Origin: Timema cristinae
Taxonomy: Eukaryota > Arthropoda > Insecta > Phasmatodea > Timematidae
NCBI GenBank assembly: GCA_039000515.1
Contig: JBCFYV010011164.1
Location: 50,817,192 to 50,881,191, forward strand
Direction of reading: 5' to 3'
Length of the DNA stretch: 64,000 bases
This document shows, piece by piece, positions 11,638 through 23,970 of the stretch. The position numbers were made by a program, and so were the translations under genes. The notes below the pieces were generated by a model. The model saw only the letters and a list, made by a program, of their open reading frames with translations, had not been told where the DNA came from and ran no database searches. How positions within the stretch are numbered: position 1 is the stretch's first letter; the number at the start of each line of letters is the position of its first letter.

Positions 11638-13434
11638 TAGTAATGGTAGACTATTGAACTATCTACTCTGTTATTACTCTACCAGGAACTATCGAACATA
11701 CCAGGATGATGTGGTAGACTATAGAACTATCTACTCTGTTATTACTCTGCCAGGAACTATCGAACATACCAGGATGAGATGGTAGACTATAGAACTATAT
11801 ACTCTTGTTATTACTCTGCCAGGAACTATCAAACATACCAGGATGATGTGGTAGACTATAGAACTATCTACTCTGTTATTACTCTGCCAGGAACTATCAA
11901 ACATACCAGGATGAGATGGTAGACTATAGAACTATCTACTCTGTTATTACTCTGCCAGGAACTATCGAACATACCAGGATGATGTGGTAGACTATAGAAC
12001 TATCTACTCTGTTATTACTCTGCCAGGAACTATCAAACATACCAGGATGAGATGGTAGACTATAGAACTATCTACCCTGTTATTAACTGCCAGGAACTAT
12101 CGAACATACCAGGATGATATGGTAGACTATAGAACTATCTACTCTGTTATTACTCTGCCGGAACTATCAAACATATCAGGATGAGATGGTAGACTATAGA
12201 ACTATCTACTCTGTTATTAACTGCCAGGAACTATCAAACATACCAGGATGAGATGGTAGACTATAGAACTATCTACTCTGTTATTACTCTGCCAGGAACT
12301 ATCGAACATACCAGGATGATGTGGTAGACTATAGAACTATCTACTCTGTTATTAACTGCCAGGAACTATCAAACATACCAGGATGAGATGGTAGACTATA
12401 GAACTATCTACTCTGTTATTAACTGCCAGGAACTATCAAACATACCAGGATGAGATGGTAGACTATAGAACTATCTACTCTGTTATTACTCTGCCAGGAA
12501 CTATCAAACATACCAGGATGAGATGGTAGACTATAGAACTATCTACTCTGTTATTACTCTGCCAGGAACTATCAAACATACCAGGATGATATGGTAGACT
12601 ATAGAACTATCTACTCTGTTATTACTCTGCCAGGAGCTATCAAACATACCAGGATGAGATGGTAGACTATAGAACTATCTACTCTGTTATTAACTGCCAG
12701 GAACTATCAAACATACCAGGATGAGATGGTAGACTATAGAACTATCTACTCTGTTATTACTATGCCAGGAACTATCAAACATACCAGGATGAGATGTGGT
12801 AGACTATAGAACTATCTACTCTGTTATTACTCTGCCAGGAGCTATCAAACATACCAGGATGAGATGTGGTAGACTATAGAACTATCTACTCTGTTATTAC
12901 TCTGCCAGGAACTATCAAACATACCAGGATGAGATGTGGTAGACTATAGAACTATCTACTCTGTTATTACTCTGCCAGGAACTATCAAACATACCAGGAT
13001 GATGTGGTAGACTATAGAACTATCTACTCTGTTATTACTCTGCCAGGAACTATCAAACATACCAGGATGAGATGTGGTAGACTATAGAACTATCTACTCT
13101 GTTATTACTCTGCCAGGAACTATCAAACATACCAGGATGAGATGTGGTAGACTATAGAACTATCTACTCTGTTATTACTCTGCCAGGAGCTATCAAACAT
13201 ACCAGGATGAGATGTGGTAGACTATAGAACTATCTACTCTGTTATTACTCTGCCAGGAGCTATCAAACATACCAGGATGAGATGTGGTAGACTATAGAAC
13301 TATCTACTCTGTTATTACTCTGCCAGGAACTATCAAACATACCAGGATGAGATGTGGTAGACTATAGAACTATCTACTCTGTTATTACTCTGCCAGGAAC
13401 TATCAAACATACCAGGATGAGATGGTAGACTAAA
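11638..13434. repeat. 66-70-bp minisatellite array
   Basis: About 26 units contain TGGTAGACTATAGAACTATC, TACTCTGTTATTACTCTGCC and AGGAACTATCAAACATACC. Length varies at the GATGAGATG/GATGATG junction and at TTACTCTGCC/TTAACTGCC. The right third consists mainly of 70-bp GATGAGATGTGG units, while the left has shorter variants, so the right end was probably amplified later. Confidence 0.94.
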
Positions 13435-13985
13435 GATGTAGTTACTATAGAAATCCTCAGCTGAAGCTTTAATGAGAACTTTGGACGTAGCTACCTACAT
13501 GTATTAATCAATACGGATTATTCACCGCGTTTGATTCTTGTTTTAATTACCGAGTCCCTTTCAAGATGGCCACTTAGTGGCTCCCACCTGAACTTGGACG
13601 TGTATATTAACCTCACTTTGTTCCCAGCACGTCCAGTTGTGTGTTGGTAGTTACAGGACAAGAGAACCTCTTTCTGCATTTATAATGGCAGCAACATTGT
13701 TTTTTTGTTGCGTTTTAACCATTATTTAATTTTTGTAATACAGAAGTTTCTAAAACATGTTGTACAAGTTGAAAGGGTAATTGGCAACGCATTATGAGTC
13801 CCACACCGACTTTCAACCCAATAATATTCATCACTCACATGTTAGACCTTTCAACTACTTTATAAAAAGTTTTGATTCATATTAAATAGTTTGCCTATCC
13901 CCTGAAAATCATGGGTAGAGTTCATGCAAACAATGATAGAAAACCAGTATTAAAATATTTATAGACAGTGAAAGGATCATTTTTC
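13435..13985. other. Single-copy spacer
   Basis: No gene recognised. GGCCACTTAGTGGCT at 13568-13582 is a near-palindrome that also resembles a CTCF core. The rest is AT-rich DNA. Confidence 0.45.
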
Positions 13986-14512
13986 CACCAGTCAATGAAA
14001 GCATCACTTTACCAGTAGCCAATTAAAGCATCACTCTACCAGCAACTAATGAATCCATCACTCTACCAACAGTCAGTGAAAGTATCACTCTACCAGCAAT
14101 CTGTGGAACCATCACTCTACCAGCAGTCAAAGAAAGCGTCACTATACCAGCAATCTGTGGAACCATCACTCTACCAGTAGCCAATGAATGAATCACTCTA
14201 CCAGTAGCCATTGGAAGAATCACTCTACCAGCAACTAATGAGACCATCACACTACCAGTAGCCAATGAATAATCAATCTACCACCAGTCAATGAATCCAT
14301 CACTCTACCAACAGCCAGTGAAAGCATCACTCTACCAGCAGTCAATGAAAGAATCACTCTACCGTTAGCCAATGAAACCATCTCTCTACAGCCAGTCAAT
14401 GAAAGCATCACTCTACCAGTAGCCAATGAAAGAATCCCTCTACCAGCAACTAATGAATCCATCACTCTACCAGCAGTCAATGAAAGCATCACTTTCACTA
14501 CAACCAGAGGAA
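13986..14512. repeat. 27-bp minisatellite array
   Basis: About 19 units of GAAAGCATCACTCTACCAGC plus AGTCAAT. The unit is nine codons, so the minus strand stays open in short frames (80 and 83 codons) reading VMVSLTAGR-type repeats. Sequence divergence between units is high, indicating an older array. Confidence 0.9.
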
Positions 14513-15140
14513 GTCCTTCTCAACGTGTTCTAAACCCAGTATATTGGTTTATTAAACGGCTGGTATCACAAAAGGCCTGGGTGGTTTAGGTGTTGAAACA
14601 AGTCTAGATCAGAAGAACAAACGATTCACCACCCACCCATCCACCCCTGCCCACCTAACCAACTCGAGTGTGCTTGTAGCGCTCTAATTGATTCTGGAGG
14701 TGGTTTCCTTGCGGTCAGCCCTTGGTTGCCCCTTTGCGCTAGACTGCCTTACACTACATCACAAACAAGCATCAAACAATAATAAATAAATTACTCTGCT
14801 TTACATAAAGAAAGATAATTAAAAAAATATACTTTTGAAAATAAAAATTAGTAAAATATAAGCTCAAAGAGTTAAATAGATTTAATGTATCCGTTATATT
14901 CCTAAACAAATTTTAAAATAAAGATAAAAAAGATAAATTCTTAAATATTATAAAAGTTTTCATTCAAATCGTATTTTATAAAAACTATCTCTAAATTAGG
15001 CCACTTCATAAATGTAGAAATCATCGATTCAATATTTATAATATATTTATGTAAGTTTGCATGGGTTTTAAAAATACTCTAAAAAGTAAGAATAAATTTG
15101 AGTAAATTGTTTCATTTCTTTCTTATTTATAACATTATAT
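14513..15140. other. Single-copy then AT-rich DNA
   Basis: Positions 14513-14760 are mixed in composition and 14760-15140 are strongly AT-rich. I see no gene or recognised repeat. Confidence 0.5.
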
Positions 15141-15208
15141 ATATATATATATATTACATTATATATATATTTATTTATTTATTTTGTGTGTGTGTGTGTG
15201 TGTGTGTG
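15138..15208. repeat. (AT)n and (GT)n microsatellites
   Basis: An (AT)n run near 15138-15168, a TTTA run, then (TG)n at 15186-15207. Confidence 0.9.
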
Positions 15209-15380
15209 GGAAAAAATTGATTATTTAAATTACAAAACAAGTAATCTTAAAAGTAAATATCTTAATCATCCGAGATAGCTAAAATATATTTTAATATGCA
15301 AATGTTTCATTTAAGTTGCGTATTGTGGCATTCAAACAGTTTTATTAAGGATTAGTATTGAACAATACACCTTATTACCT
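15209..15380. other. AT-rich spacer
   Basis: Nothing recognised between the microsatellites and the 21-bp array. Confidence 0.5.
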
Positions 15381-16500
15381 TCTATATGTCCCATATAGAC
15401 ACTCCTGTGTCCCATATAGTCTCTCCTGTGTCCCATATAGACACTCCTGTGTCCCATATAGACACTCCTGTGTCCCATATAGACTCTCCTGTGTCCCATA
15501 TAGACACTCCTGTGTCCCATATAGTCTCTCCTATGTCCATATAGACACTCCTGTGTCCCATATAGTCTCTCCTGTGTCCCATATAGACACTCCTGTGTCC
15601 CATATAGACACTCCTGTGTCCCAATTAGACTCTCCTGTGACCCATATAGACACTCCTGTGTCCCATATAGACACTCCTGTGTCCCATATAGACAATCCTG
15701 TGTCCCATATAGACTCTCCTGTGTCCCATATAGACTCTCCTATGTACCATATAAACTCTCCTGTGTCCCATATAGACTCTCCTGTGTCCCATATAGACTC
15801 TCCTATGTACCATATAAACTCTCCTGTTACTCATATAGACTCTCCTGTGTCCCATATAGACTCTCCTATGTACCATATAAACTCTTCTGTGTCCCATATA
15901 GACTCTCCTGTGTCCCATATAGACTCTCCTATGTACCATATAAACTCTCCTGTGTCCCATATAGACTCTCCTGTGTCCCATATAGACTCTCCTATGTACC
16001 ATATAAACTCTCCTGTTACTCATATAGACTCTCCTGTGTCCCATATAGACTCTCCTATGTACCATATAAACTCTTCTGTGTCCCATATAGACTCTCCTGT
16101 GTCCCATATAGACTCTCCTGTTACTCATATAGACTCTCCTGTGTCCCATATAGTCTCTCCAGTGTCCCATATAGACTCTCATGTGTCCCATATAGTCTCT
16201 CCTTGGTCCCATATACACTCTCCTGTGTCCCATATAGTCTCTCCTATGTCCCATATAGACTCTCCTGTGTCCCATATTGTCTCTCCTTTGTCCCATTTAC
16301 ACTCTACTGTGTCCCATATAGTCTCCCCTGTGTCCCATATAGACTCTCCTGTTACTCATATAGACTCTCCTGTGTCCCATATAGTCTCTCCAGTGTCCCA
16401 TAATAGACTCTCATGTGTCCCATATAGTCTCTCCTTGGTCCCATATACACTCTCCTGTGTCCCATATAGTCTCCCCTGTGTCCCATATCACCTACCCTGG
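15381..16500. repeat. 21-bp minisatellite array, open on both strands
   Basis: About 53 units of TCCCATATAGACTCTCCTGTG. The 21-bp unit equals seven codons and has no stop in the used frames. A 383-codon plus frame reads SHIDSPV repeats and a 223-codon minus frame reads YMGHRRV repeats. Higher-order structure is present: three-unit blocks (VSHIDSP, VSHIDSP, MYHINSP) group into nine-unit 189-bp blocks. A block near 16130-16240 recurs about 232 bp later with one extra base. I infer repeat translation, not a gene: no codon-position bias, no initiation context, and both strands are equally open. Confidence 0.93.
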
Positions 16501-16695
16501 GGCCCATAACACTCCTTTGTGTGTGTCTTGCCCTGTATTTATGAACAGTCAACTATGTAATAATCTAAGTTGGGGAAGCGTCCCGGATTTAATTTCGTGG
16601 ACTGATTTCGCTCAGTTAATCACTCGACATAGCGGGCTGCTCTCTCTGTCACGCGCGGCTGGAAATGGAGCAGGGGTGTCTAGCATGCCAGGGTA
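16501..16695. other. Single-copy island between arrays
   Basis: Not repetitive here. It contains GATTTAATTTCGTGG and CTCAGTTAATCACTCG (homeodomain-like AATTT and TTAATCA words) and a GC-rich CACGCGCGGCTGG. This is a candidate regulatory block only. Confidence 0.35.
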
Positions 16696-17540
16696 GTGCT
16701 ATAGCCTCGCTCAAGAGTGAAACCTTGTATCTCTCTATAACTAGATATAGCCTCGCACAAGGGTGAAACATTGAGTCTCTCTTAATTCGCTATATTCTCG
16801 CTCAAGAGAGAAACCTTGTATCTCTCTATAACTAGATATAGCCTCGCACAAGGATGAAACATTGAGTCTCTCTTAATTCGCTATATTCTAGCTCAAGAGT
16901 GAAACCTTGTATCTCTCTATAACTATATATAGCCTCGCACAAGGGTGAAACATTGAGTCTCTCTTAATTCGCTATATTCTCGCTCAAGAGTGAAACCTTG
17001 TGTCTCTCTATAACTATATATAGCCTCGCACAAGGGTGAAACATTGAGTCTCTCTCAATTCGCTATATTCTCGCTCAAGAGTGAAACCTTGTGTCTCTCT
17101 ATAACTAGATATAGCCTCGCACAAGGGTGAAACATTGAGTCTCTCTTAATTCGCTATATTCTCGCTCAAGAGTGAAACCTTGTGTCTCTCTATAACTATA
17201 TATAGCCTCGCACAAGGGTGAAACATTGAGTCTCTCTTAATTCGCTATATTCTCGCTCAAGAGTGAAACCTTGTGTCTCTCTATAACTAGATATAGCCTC
17301 GCATAAGGGTGAAACATTGAGTCTCTCTTAATTCGCTATATTCTCGCTCAAGAGTGAAACCTTGTGTCTCTTTATAACTAGATATAGCCTCGCACAAGGG
17401 TGAAACGTGGATTTTCTCTATAGCTAGATATAGCCTCACCTAAGGGTGAAACATTATTTATCTCTATAGCTAGATATAGCCTCACGCCAGGGTGAACCAT
17501 TGATTCCCTCTATAACTAGCTATAGCCTCGCACAAGGGTG
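16696..17540. repeat. 91-bp dimeric minisatellite array
   Basis: About nine 91-bp units, each made of two diverged half-units of about 45 bp: TATAGCCTCGCACAAGGGTG with ATTGAGTCTCTCTTAATTCG, and TATATTCTCGCTCAAGAGTG with CTTGTGTCTCTCTATAACT. The last three half-units revert to a monomeric pattern and are more diverged. Confidence 0.92.
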
Positions 17541-17802
17541 TAAATGGTTAGTTAATAATGAATTTTTTTTTTAACATGATCTGTAATACTTATATACACA
17601 ACATAAATGATATTTTCAATGGTTGCATTTGAGATTATATTTATTATAGGCTAACTAAGATAGTAGGCTAATGGCGAAAAGAATTATTGTTAAAAATACA
17701 GGTTTATTATATTCAAGAATGTGATTAAAAATAAATCGTAAAACCTATACAAAAATATAAATACAATAACCAGTGTTTCAGGATAAATAAGAGTAAAATA
17801 TC
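17541..17802. other. AT-rich spacer
   Basis: Strongly AT-rich with no recognised gene or element. Confidence 0.5.
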
Positions 17803-19629
17803 CCTTATGTTGTCATGTAACCAAGATGTACGAAGGTAGCTATCTATATTGCCATGTAACCAGGATGTACTGAGGTAGCTATATTGCCATGTAAGCAGGA
17901 TGTACTGAGGTAGCTATATTGCCATGTAAGCAGGATGTACTGAGGTAGCTATATTGCCATGTAAACAGAATTTACTGAGGTAGCTATATTGCTATGTAAC
18001 CAGGATGTACGGAGGTAGCTATATTGTCATGTAACCAGGATGTACGGAGGTAGCTATATTGTCATATAACCAGGATGTACGGAGGTATCTATATTGTCAT
18101 ATAACCAGGATGTACGGAGGTAGCTATATTGTCATATAACCAGGATGTATGGACGTAGTTATATTGTCATATAACCAGGATGTACGGACGTAGTTATATT
18201 GCCATGTAACCAGGATGTACGTAGGTAGCTATTTTGCCATGTAACCAGGATGTATGGAGGTAGCTATTGTGTCATATAACCAGGATGTACGGAGGTAGCT
18301 ATATTGTCATATAACCAGGATGTACGGACGTAGTTATATTGCCATGTAACCAGGATGTACGGAGGTAGCTATATTGTCATATAACCAGGATGTACGGGGT
18401 AGCTATATTATCATATAACCAGGATGTACGGAGGTAGCTATATTGTCATATTACCAGGATGTACGGACGTAGTTATATTGCAATGTAACCAGGATGTACG
18501 GAGGTAGCTATATTGTCATATAACCAGGATGTACGGACGTAGTTATATTTCCATGTAACCAGGATGTACGGACGTAATTATATTGCCATGTAACCAGGAT
18601 GTACGGAGGTAGCTATTTTGCCATGTAATCAGGATGTATGGAGGTAGCTATATTGTCATATAACCAGGATGTACGGGCGTAGCTATATCGCCATGTAACC
18701 AGGATGTATGGAGGTAGCTATTTTGCCATGTAACCAGGATGTATGGAGGTAGCTATGTTTTCATGTAACCAGGATGTATGGAGGTAGTTGTGTTGTCATG
18801 TAACCAGGATGTATGGAGGTAGCTATGTTGTCATGTAACCAGGATGTATGGAGGTAGCTATGATGTCATGTAACCAGGATGTATGGAGGTAGCTATGTTG
18901 TCATGTAACCAGGATGTATGGAGGTAGCTATATTGTCATGTAACCAGGATGTATGGAGGTAGCTATGATGTCATGTAACCAGGATGTATGGAGGTAGCTA
19001 TGATGTCATGTAACCAGGATGTATGGAGGTAGCTATGATGTCATGTAACCAGGATGTATGGAGGTAGCTATGTTGTCATGTAACCAGGATGTATGGAGGT
19101 AGCTATAATGTCATGTAACCAGGATGTATGGAGGTAGCTATGTTGTCATGTAACCAGGATGTATGGAGGTAGCTATATTGTCATGTAACCAGGATGTATG
19201 GAGGTAGCTATGATGTCATGTAACCAGGATGTATAGAAGTAGCTATGCTGTCATCTAACCAGGATGTATAGAGGTAGCTATATTGTCATGTAACCAGGAT
19301 GTATGGAGGTAGCTATGTTGTCATGTAACCAGGATGTATGGAGGTAGCTATATTGTCATGTAACCAGGATGTATGGAGGTAGCTATGTTGTCATGTAACC
19401 AGGATGTACGAAGGTAGTTGTGTTGTCATGTAACCAGGATGTATGGAGGTAGCTATGTTGTCATGTAACCAGGATGTATGGAGGTAGCTATATTGTCATG
19501 TAACCAGGATGTATGGAGGTAGCTATGATGTCATGTAACCAGGATGTATAGAAGTAGCTATTTTGTCATGTAACCAGGATGTATGGAGGTAGCTATGTTG
19601 TCATGTAACCAGGATGTATGGATGTATGT
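17803..19629. repeat. 35-bp minisatellite array
   Basis: About 52 units of CATGTAACCAGGATGTATGG plus AGGTAGCTATATTGT. The left half is diverse (GTACGG, CGTAGTT, GCCATG variants). The right half from about 18730 is uniform (GTATGG, with TATGTTGT, TATGATGT or TATATTGT in block patterns). This polarity suggests the right side was amplified more recently. Confidence 0.94.
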
Positions 19630-19850
19630 CCGGACCGGTTCACCCCTGCTTGCCATGCGGGCTTGCATACCAGACCCAGAACTAGGAGCGGGAGTCGCAG
19701 TGGGTGTGTAAAGTGGCTTCATAAAGCTCTCCGTGATGAATGGCCCTGTCCTTTAGTCCTGGATTAAGGAGGAATGGAAAATTTGGTTCTAGGAGACACC
19801 TCATGGTTTATTCACTCCTAGGACACAAGAAAATCAGGAGGACCATCCTC
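19630..19850. other. Single-copy island
   Basis: A mixed-composition spacer between two arrays, with GTCCTGGATTAAGGAGG (a GGATTA word) near 19758. No gene recognised. Confidence 0.4.
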
Positions 19851-21357
19851 TGTGACCTACACTAGCTGTAGGACAGTGCAAAGTCCTACTATTGTACCTT
19901 TGTGACCTACACTAGCTGTAGGACAGTGCAAAGTCCTACTATTGTACCTCTTTGACCTACACTAGATGTAGGACAGTGCAAAGTCCTACTATTGTACCTT
20001 TGTGACCTACACTAGATGTAGGACAGTGCAGAGTCCTACTCTTGTACCTCTGTGACCTACACTAGCTGTAGGACAATGCAGAGTCCTACTCTTGTACCTC
20101 TGTGACCTACACTAGCTGTAGGACAATGCAGAGTCCTACTCTTGTACCTCTTTGACCTACACTAGATGTAGGACAGTGAGGAGTCCTACTCTTGTACCTC
20201 TGTGACCTACACTAGCTGTAGGACAATGCAGAGTCCTACTCTTGTACCTCTGTGACCTACACTAGCTGTAGGACAATGCAGAGTCCTACTCTTGTACCTC
20301 TTTGACCTACACTAGCTGTAGGACAGTGAGGAGTCCTACTCTTGTACCTCTGTGACCTACACTAGCTGTAGTATAGTGAGGAGTCCTACTCTTGTACCTC
20401 TGTGACCTACACTAGCTGTAGGACAGTGCAGAGTCCTACTCTTGTACCTCTGTGACCTACACTAGTTGTAGGACAGTGCAGAGTCCTACTCTTGTACCTC
20501 TGTGACCTACACTAGTTATAGGACAATGCAGAGTCCTACTCTTGTACCTCTGTGACCTACACTAGCTATAGGACAATGCAGAGTCCTACTCTTGTACCTC
20601 TTTGACCTACACTAGTTCTAGGACAGTGCAGAGTCCTACTCTTGTACCTCTGTGACCTACACTAGCTGTAGTATAGTGAGGAGTCCTACTCTTGTACCTC
20701 TGTGACCTACACTAGTTGTAGGACAGTGCAGAGTCCTACTCTTGTACCTCTGTGACCTACACTAGTTGTAGGACAGTGCAGAGTCCTACTCTTGTACCTC
20801 TTTGACCTACACTAGTTGTAGGACAGTGCAGAGTCCTACTCTTGTACCTCTGTGACCTACACTAGTTGTAGGACAGTGCAGAGTCCTACTCTTGTACCTC
20901 TGTGACCTACACTAGTTGTAGGATAGTGCAGAGTCCTACTCTTGTACCTCTGTGACCTACACTAGTTGTAGGACAGTGCAGAGTCCTACTCTTGTACCTC
21001 TGTGACCTACACTAGTTGTAGGACAGTGCAGAGTCCTACTCTTGTACCTCTGTGACCTACACTAGATGTAGGATAGTGCAGAGTCCTACTCTTGTACCTC
21101 TGTGACCTACACTAGTTGTAGGACAATGCAGAGTCCTACTCTTGTACCTCTTTGACCTACACTAGATGTAGGATAGTGCAGAGTCCTACTCTTGTACCTC
21201 TGTGACCTACACTAGTTGTAGGACAGTGCAGAGTCCTACTCTTGTACCTCTGTGACCTACACTAGTTGTAGGACAGTGCAGAGTCCTACTCTTGTACCTC
21301 TGTGACCTACACTAGTTGTAGGACAGTGCAGAGTCCTACTCTTGTACCTCTGTGACC
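19851..21357. repeat. 50-bp minisatellite array, 30 units in perfect phase
   Basis: Units begin TGTGACCTACACTAGCTGTA and end GAGTCCTACTCTTGTACCTC. The unit start falls at 19851 and every 50 bp until 21351, so 30 units have no net insertion or deletion. Substitutions are concentrated at a few sites (CTGTA/TTGTA/ATGTA, TGTGACC/TTTGACC, CAGAG/GAGGAG). Each unit contains the imperfect inverted pair AGGACAGTGCAGAGTCCT. Confidence 0.96.
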
Positions 21358-22021
21358 AGTTTCTGGATGTTCATCTCAGACCCGCAAGGTCGTCCAGAAT
21401 TACATTCCTATGACCAACTCGTGTCCAAATCACGTGCGTCATTAATCACCCGTCATTACGTCACCCATTGAGATTGCATGGACCCTTGAGGGAGGGCCCG
21501 GGTTCACTCCAGACCTATGGAAAACAATTCATCTTGTTGTATCTGTTCCTACATTCTCACATTCCCTCCTGAAGAACACCTCGTGCTCATTCTACAGAAG
21601 GTTTGTAGTGGCTCGCGGGCACTAATAAGGAGGGGGGAGGCACATTGTTGAGGGGGAGGGCGTCACTTATAGCTACAACACATATATTCTCGTAGCTCCC
21701 TGTTATTCTACCATGTGTTCTCCTATTTCCCTGTTATTCTATCACCTGTTCATCATTATCACACAGTTTCCTAACTCCTTGTTTATTATATCATCTGTTC
21801 TCCTCGCTATCTCTCTGTTAATAATTGTTTCACCTCTATTTCTAGCCTCCTGTACGTCCTAGCCTCCAGTTCTTCTTAACCTCCTATACTCATGTTCACC
21901 TCCTGATCCTCCTAGCAGTTGTATTGACGCAATGAGTACCAGAGGAGCCCCGCCCATCAGGGACACAGGGAGGACATATCAGGATCTCAATCTAAGGAGC
22001 GTCAGATCATGACCACGCCTT
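21358..22021. other. Single-copy island, candidate regulatory DNA
   Basis: Not repetitive. Positions 21380-21500 hold CACGTGCGTCATTAATCACC and CATTACGTCACCC (E-box, ATTA and CRE-like words). From 21660 the text is T/C-rich with loose CCTGTTATTCTA repeats. No open reading frame of note. Confidence 0.4.
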
Positions 22022-23064
22022 GTTCTCGTCCACCTTACTGGATACAACCTGCTGTGTACATGTCACTGGAGCTTGTAGTGACCACATGCACGTATGGACT
22101 GTGATACAACCTGCTGTGTACATGTCACTGGAGCTTGTAGTGACCACATGCACGTATGGACTGTGATACAACAAGCTGTGTACATGTCACTGGGACTTGT
22201 AGTGACCACATGCACGTATGGACTGTGATACAACGTGCTGTGTACATGTCACTGGACTTGTAGTGACCACATGCACGTATGGACTGTGATACAACAAGCT
22301 GTGTACATGTCACTGGGACTTGTAGTGACCACATGCACGTATGGACTGTGAAACACAAGCTGTGTACATGTCACTGGGACTTGTAGTGACCACATGCACG
22401 TATGGACTGTGAAACAACAAGCTGTGTACATGTCACTGGAGCTTGTAGTGACCACATGCACGTATGGACTGTGATACAACAAGCTGTGTACATGTCACTG
22501 GTGCTTGTAGTGACCACATGCACGTATGGACTGTGATACAACAAGCTGTGTACATGTCACTGGGACTTGTAGTGACCACATGCACGTATGGACTGTGATA
22601 CAACAAGCTGTGTACATGTCACTGGGACTTGTAGTGACCACATGCACGTATGGACTGTGATACAACCTGCTGTGTACATGTCACTGGGACTTGTAGTGAC
22701 CACATGCACGTATGACTGTGATACAACCTGCTGTGTACATGTCACTGGGACTTGTAGTGACCACATGCACGTATGGACTGTGATACAACAAGCTGTGTAC
22801 ATGTCACTGGTGCTTGTAGTGACCACATGCACGTATGGACTGTGATACAACCTGCTGTGTACATGTCACTGGACTTGTAGTGACCACATGCACGTATGGA
22901 CTGTGATACAACAAGCTGTGTACATGTCACTGGGACTTGTAGTGACCACATGCACGTAGGACTGTGATACAACCTGCTGTACATGTCACTGGGACTTGTA
23001 GTGACCACATGCACGTATGGACTGTGATACAACAAGCTGTGTACATGTCACTGGACTTGTAGTG
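22022..23064. repeat. 62-bp minisatellite array
   Basis: About 17 units contain ATGGACTGTGATACAACAAG, CTGTGTACATGTCACTGGGA and CTTGTAGTGACCACATGCAC. Most length changes are one-base losses in the GGGACTT/GGACTT run. Both strands are open in short frames (77-97 codons), all repeat translation. Confidence 0.95.
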
Positions 23065-23970
23065 TCACACAGATATAGAACAACACAATCAACCAAGTGT
23101 TTCAACAGTAATCACTGCTGAGTTTTACACAGATACACCAAGCAGTGACCAGGCTAGTGAACAATCAATGGATTTATTCTATGTTTCGCCCTGACCTGTG
23201 TGTCAAGTCACGCGAACTTCTACCCCTGTATTTACACTCCACCGCCAGGCACGTCGTGTCACAACCGGTGACAACCTCGGCTGAGCCATCAGATAGCTGC
23301 ACGACGTTAAATAATCTGGAAGCCACAAAGCTTGACTGCCGGACAAATCACGAACCGGTTGTATCCGTGTCACGCGTCTGTGAATTATTAAACAATAGTT
23401 AGTAAAAAAAAAAAAGATTCGTTAGAACACCGTGGAGTGTAATTCAACCCAGGAACAGAATCGATCTGGTCAGTTTCTTTAATAAATACATATCCACTGA
23501 TACACTGGCTAGTTCAGCGATAATATTAATACCATGAAGACATTCGAAGATTCCGTAGATCTTTATCTTCCTTAGTTCCACCTTAGACATCCTATTCGTT
23601 TATTGTTCCACTCACAATTTCACTTGCCAGACCCATTTATTATTAGCTGTATACTATTTTTTGACTGAGTGGAGTTAGGTCCTGTTTAAGTTCAACCATT
23701 TTCACTTCGCCTGTCTGTCTGTTTAGTCTGTAGCACTGTATTTCACGTTTAGGCTTGATTGTGTGCCTGGTGTTGCCTGGTGTTGCGCTTGAGGACGGTT
23801 TGTTGTGAGGCGTTCATTCCTTTGGTCGGTGTGTAAGGCTTGGGTCTTTGGATGATGTCAAGGGTTGTTTGTTGGAGTCTAAGCGTGAGTTATTTGATAC
23901 ATGGTGAGCCATATAACATTACTATAGAGTATGCGACAAGCCACATACCGTTGTCGTATAAATCAGAGGA
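23065..23970. other. Single-copy DNA with a dispersed-repeat fragment
   Basis: An 85-codon plus frame at 23145-23402 has no recognisable domain. Positions 23660-23745 (GAGTGGAGTTAGGTCCTGTT, CCTGTCTGTCTGTTTAGTC) align with repeat family F at 55480 and 61426. Confidence 0.45.

Noticed and set aside
15358..16509. 383-codon open frame
   Set aside because: It is the translation of a 21-bp array (seven codons) and the opposite strand is also open. No domain, no codon bias, no sign of a gene.
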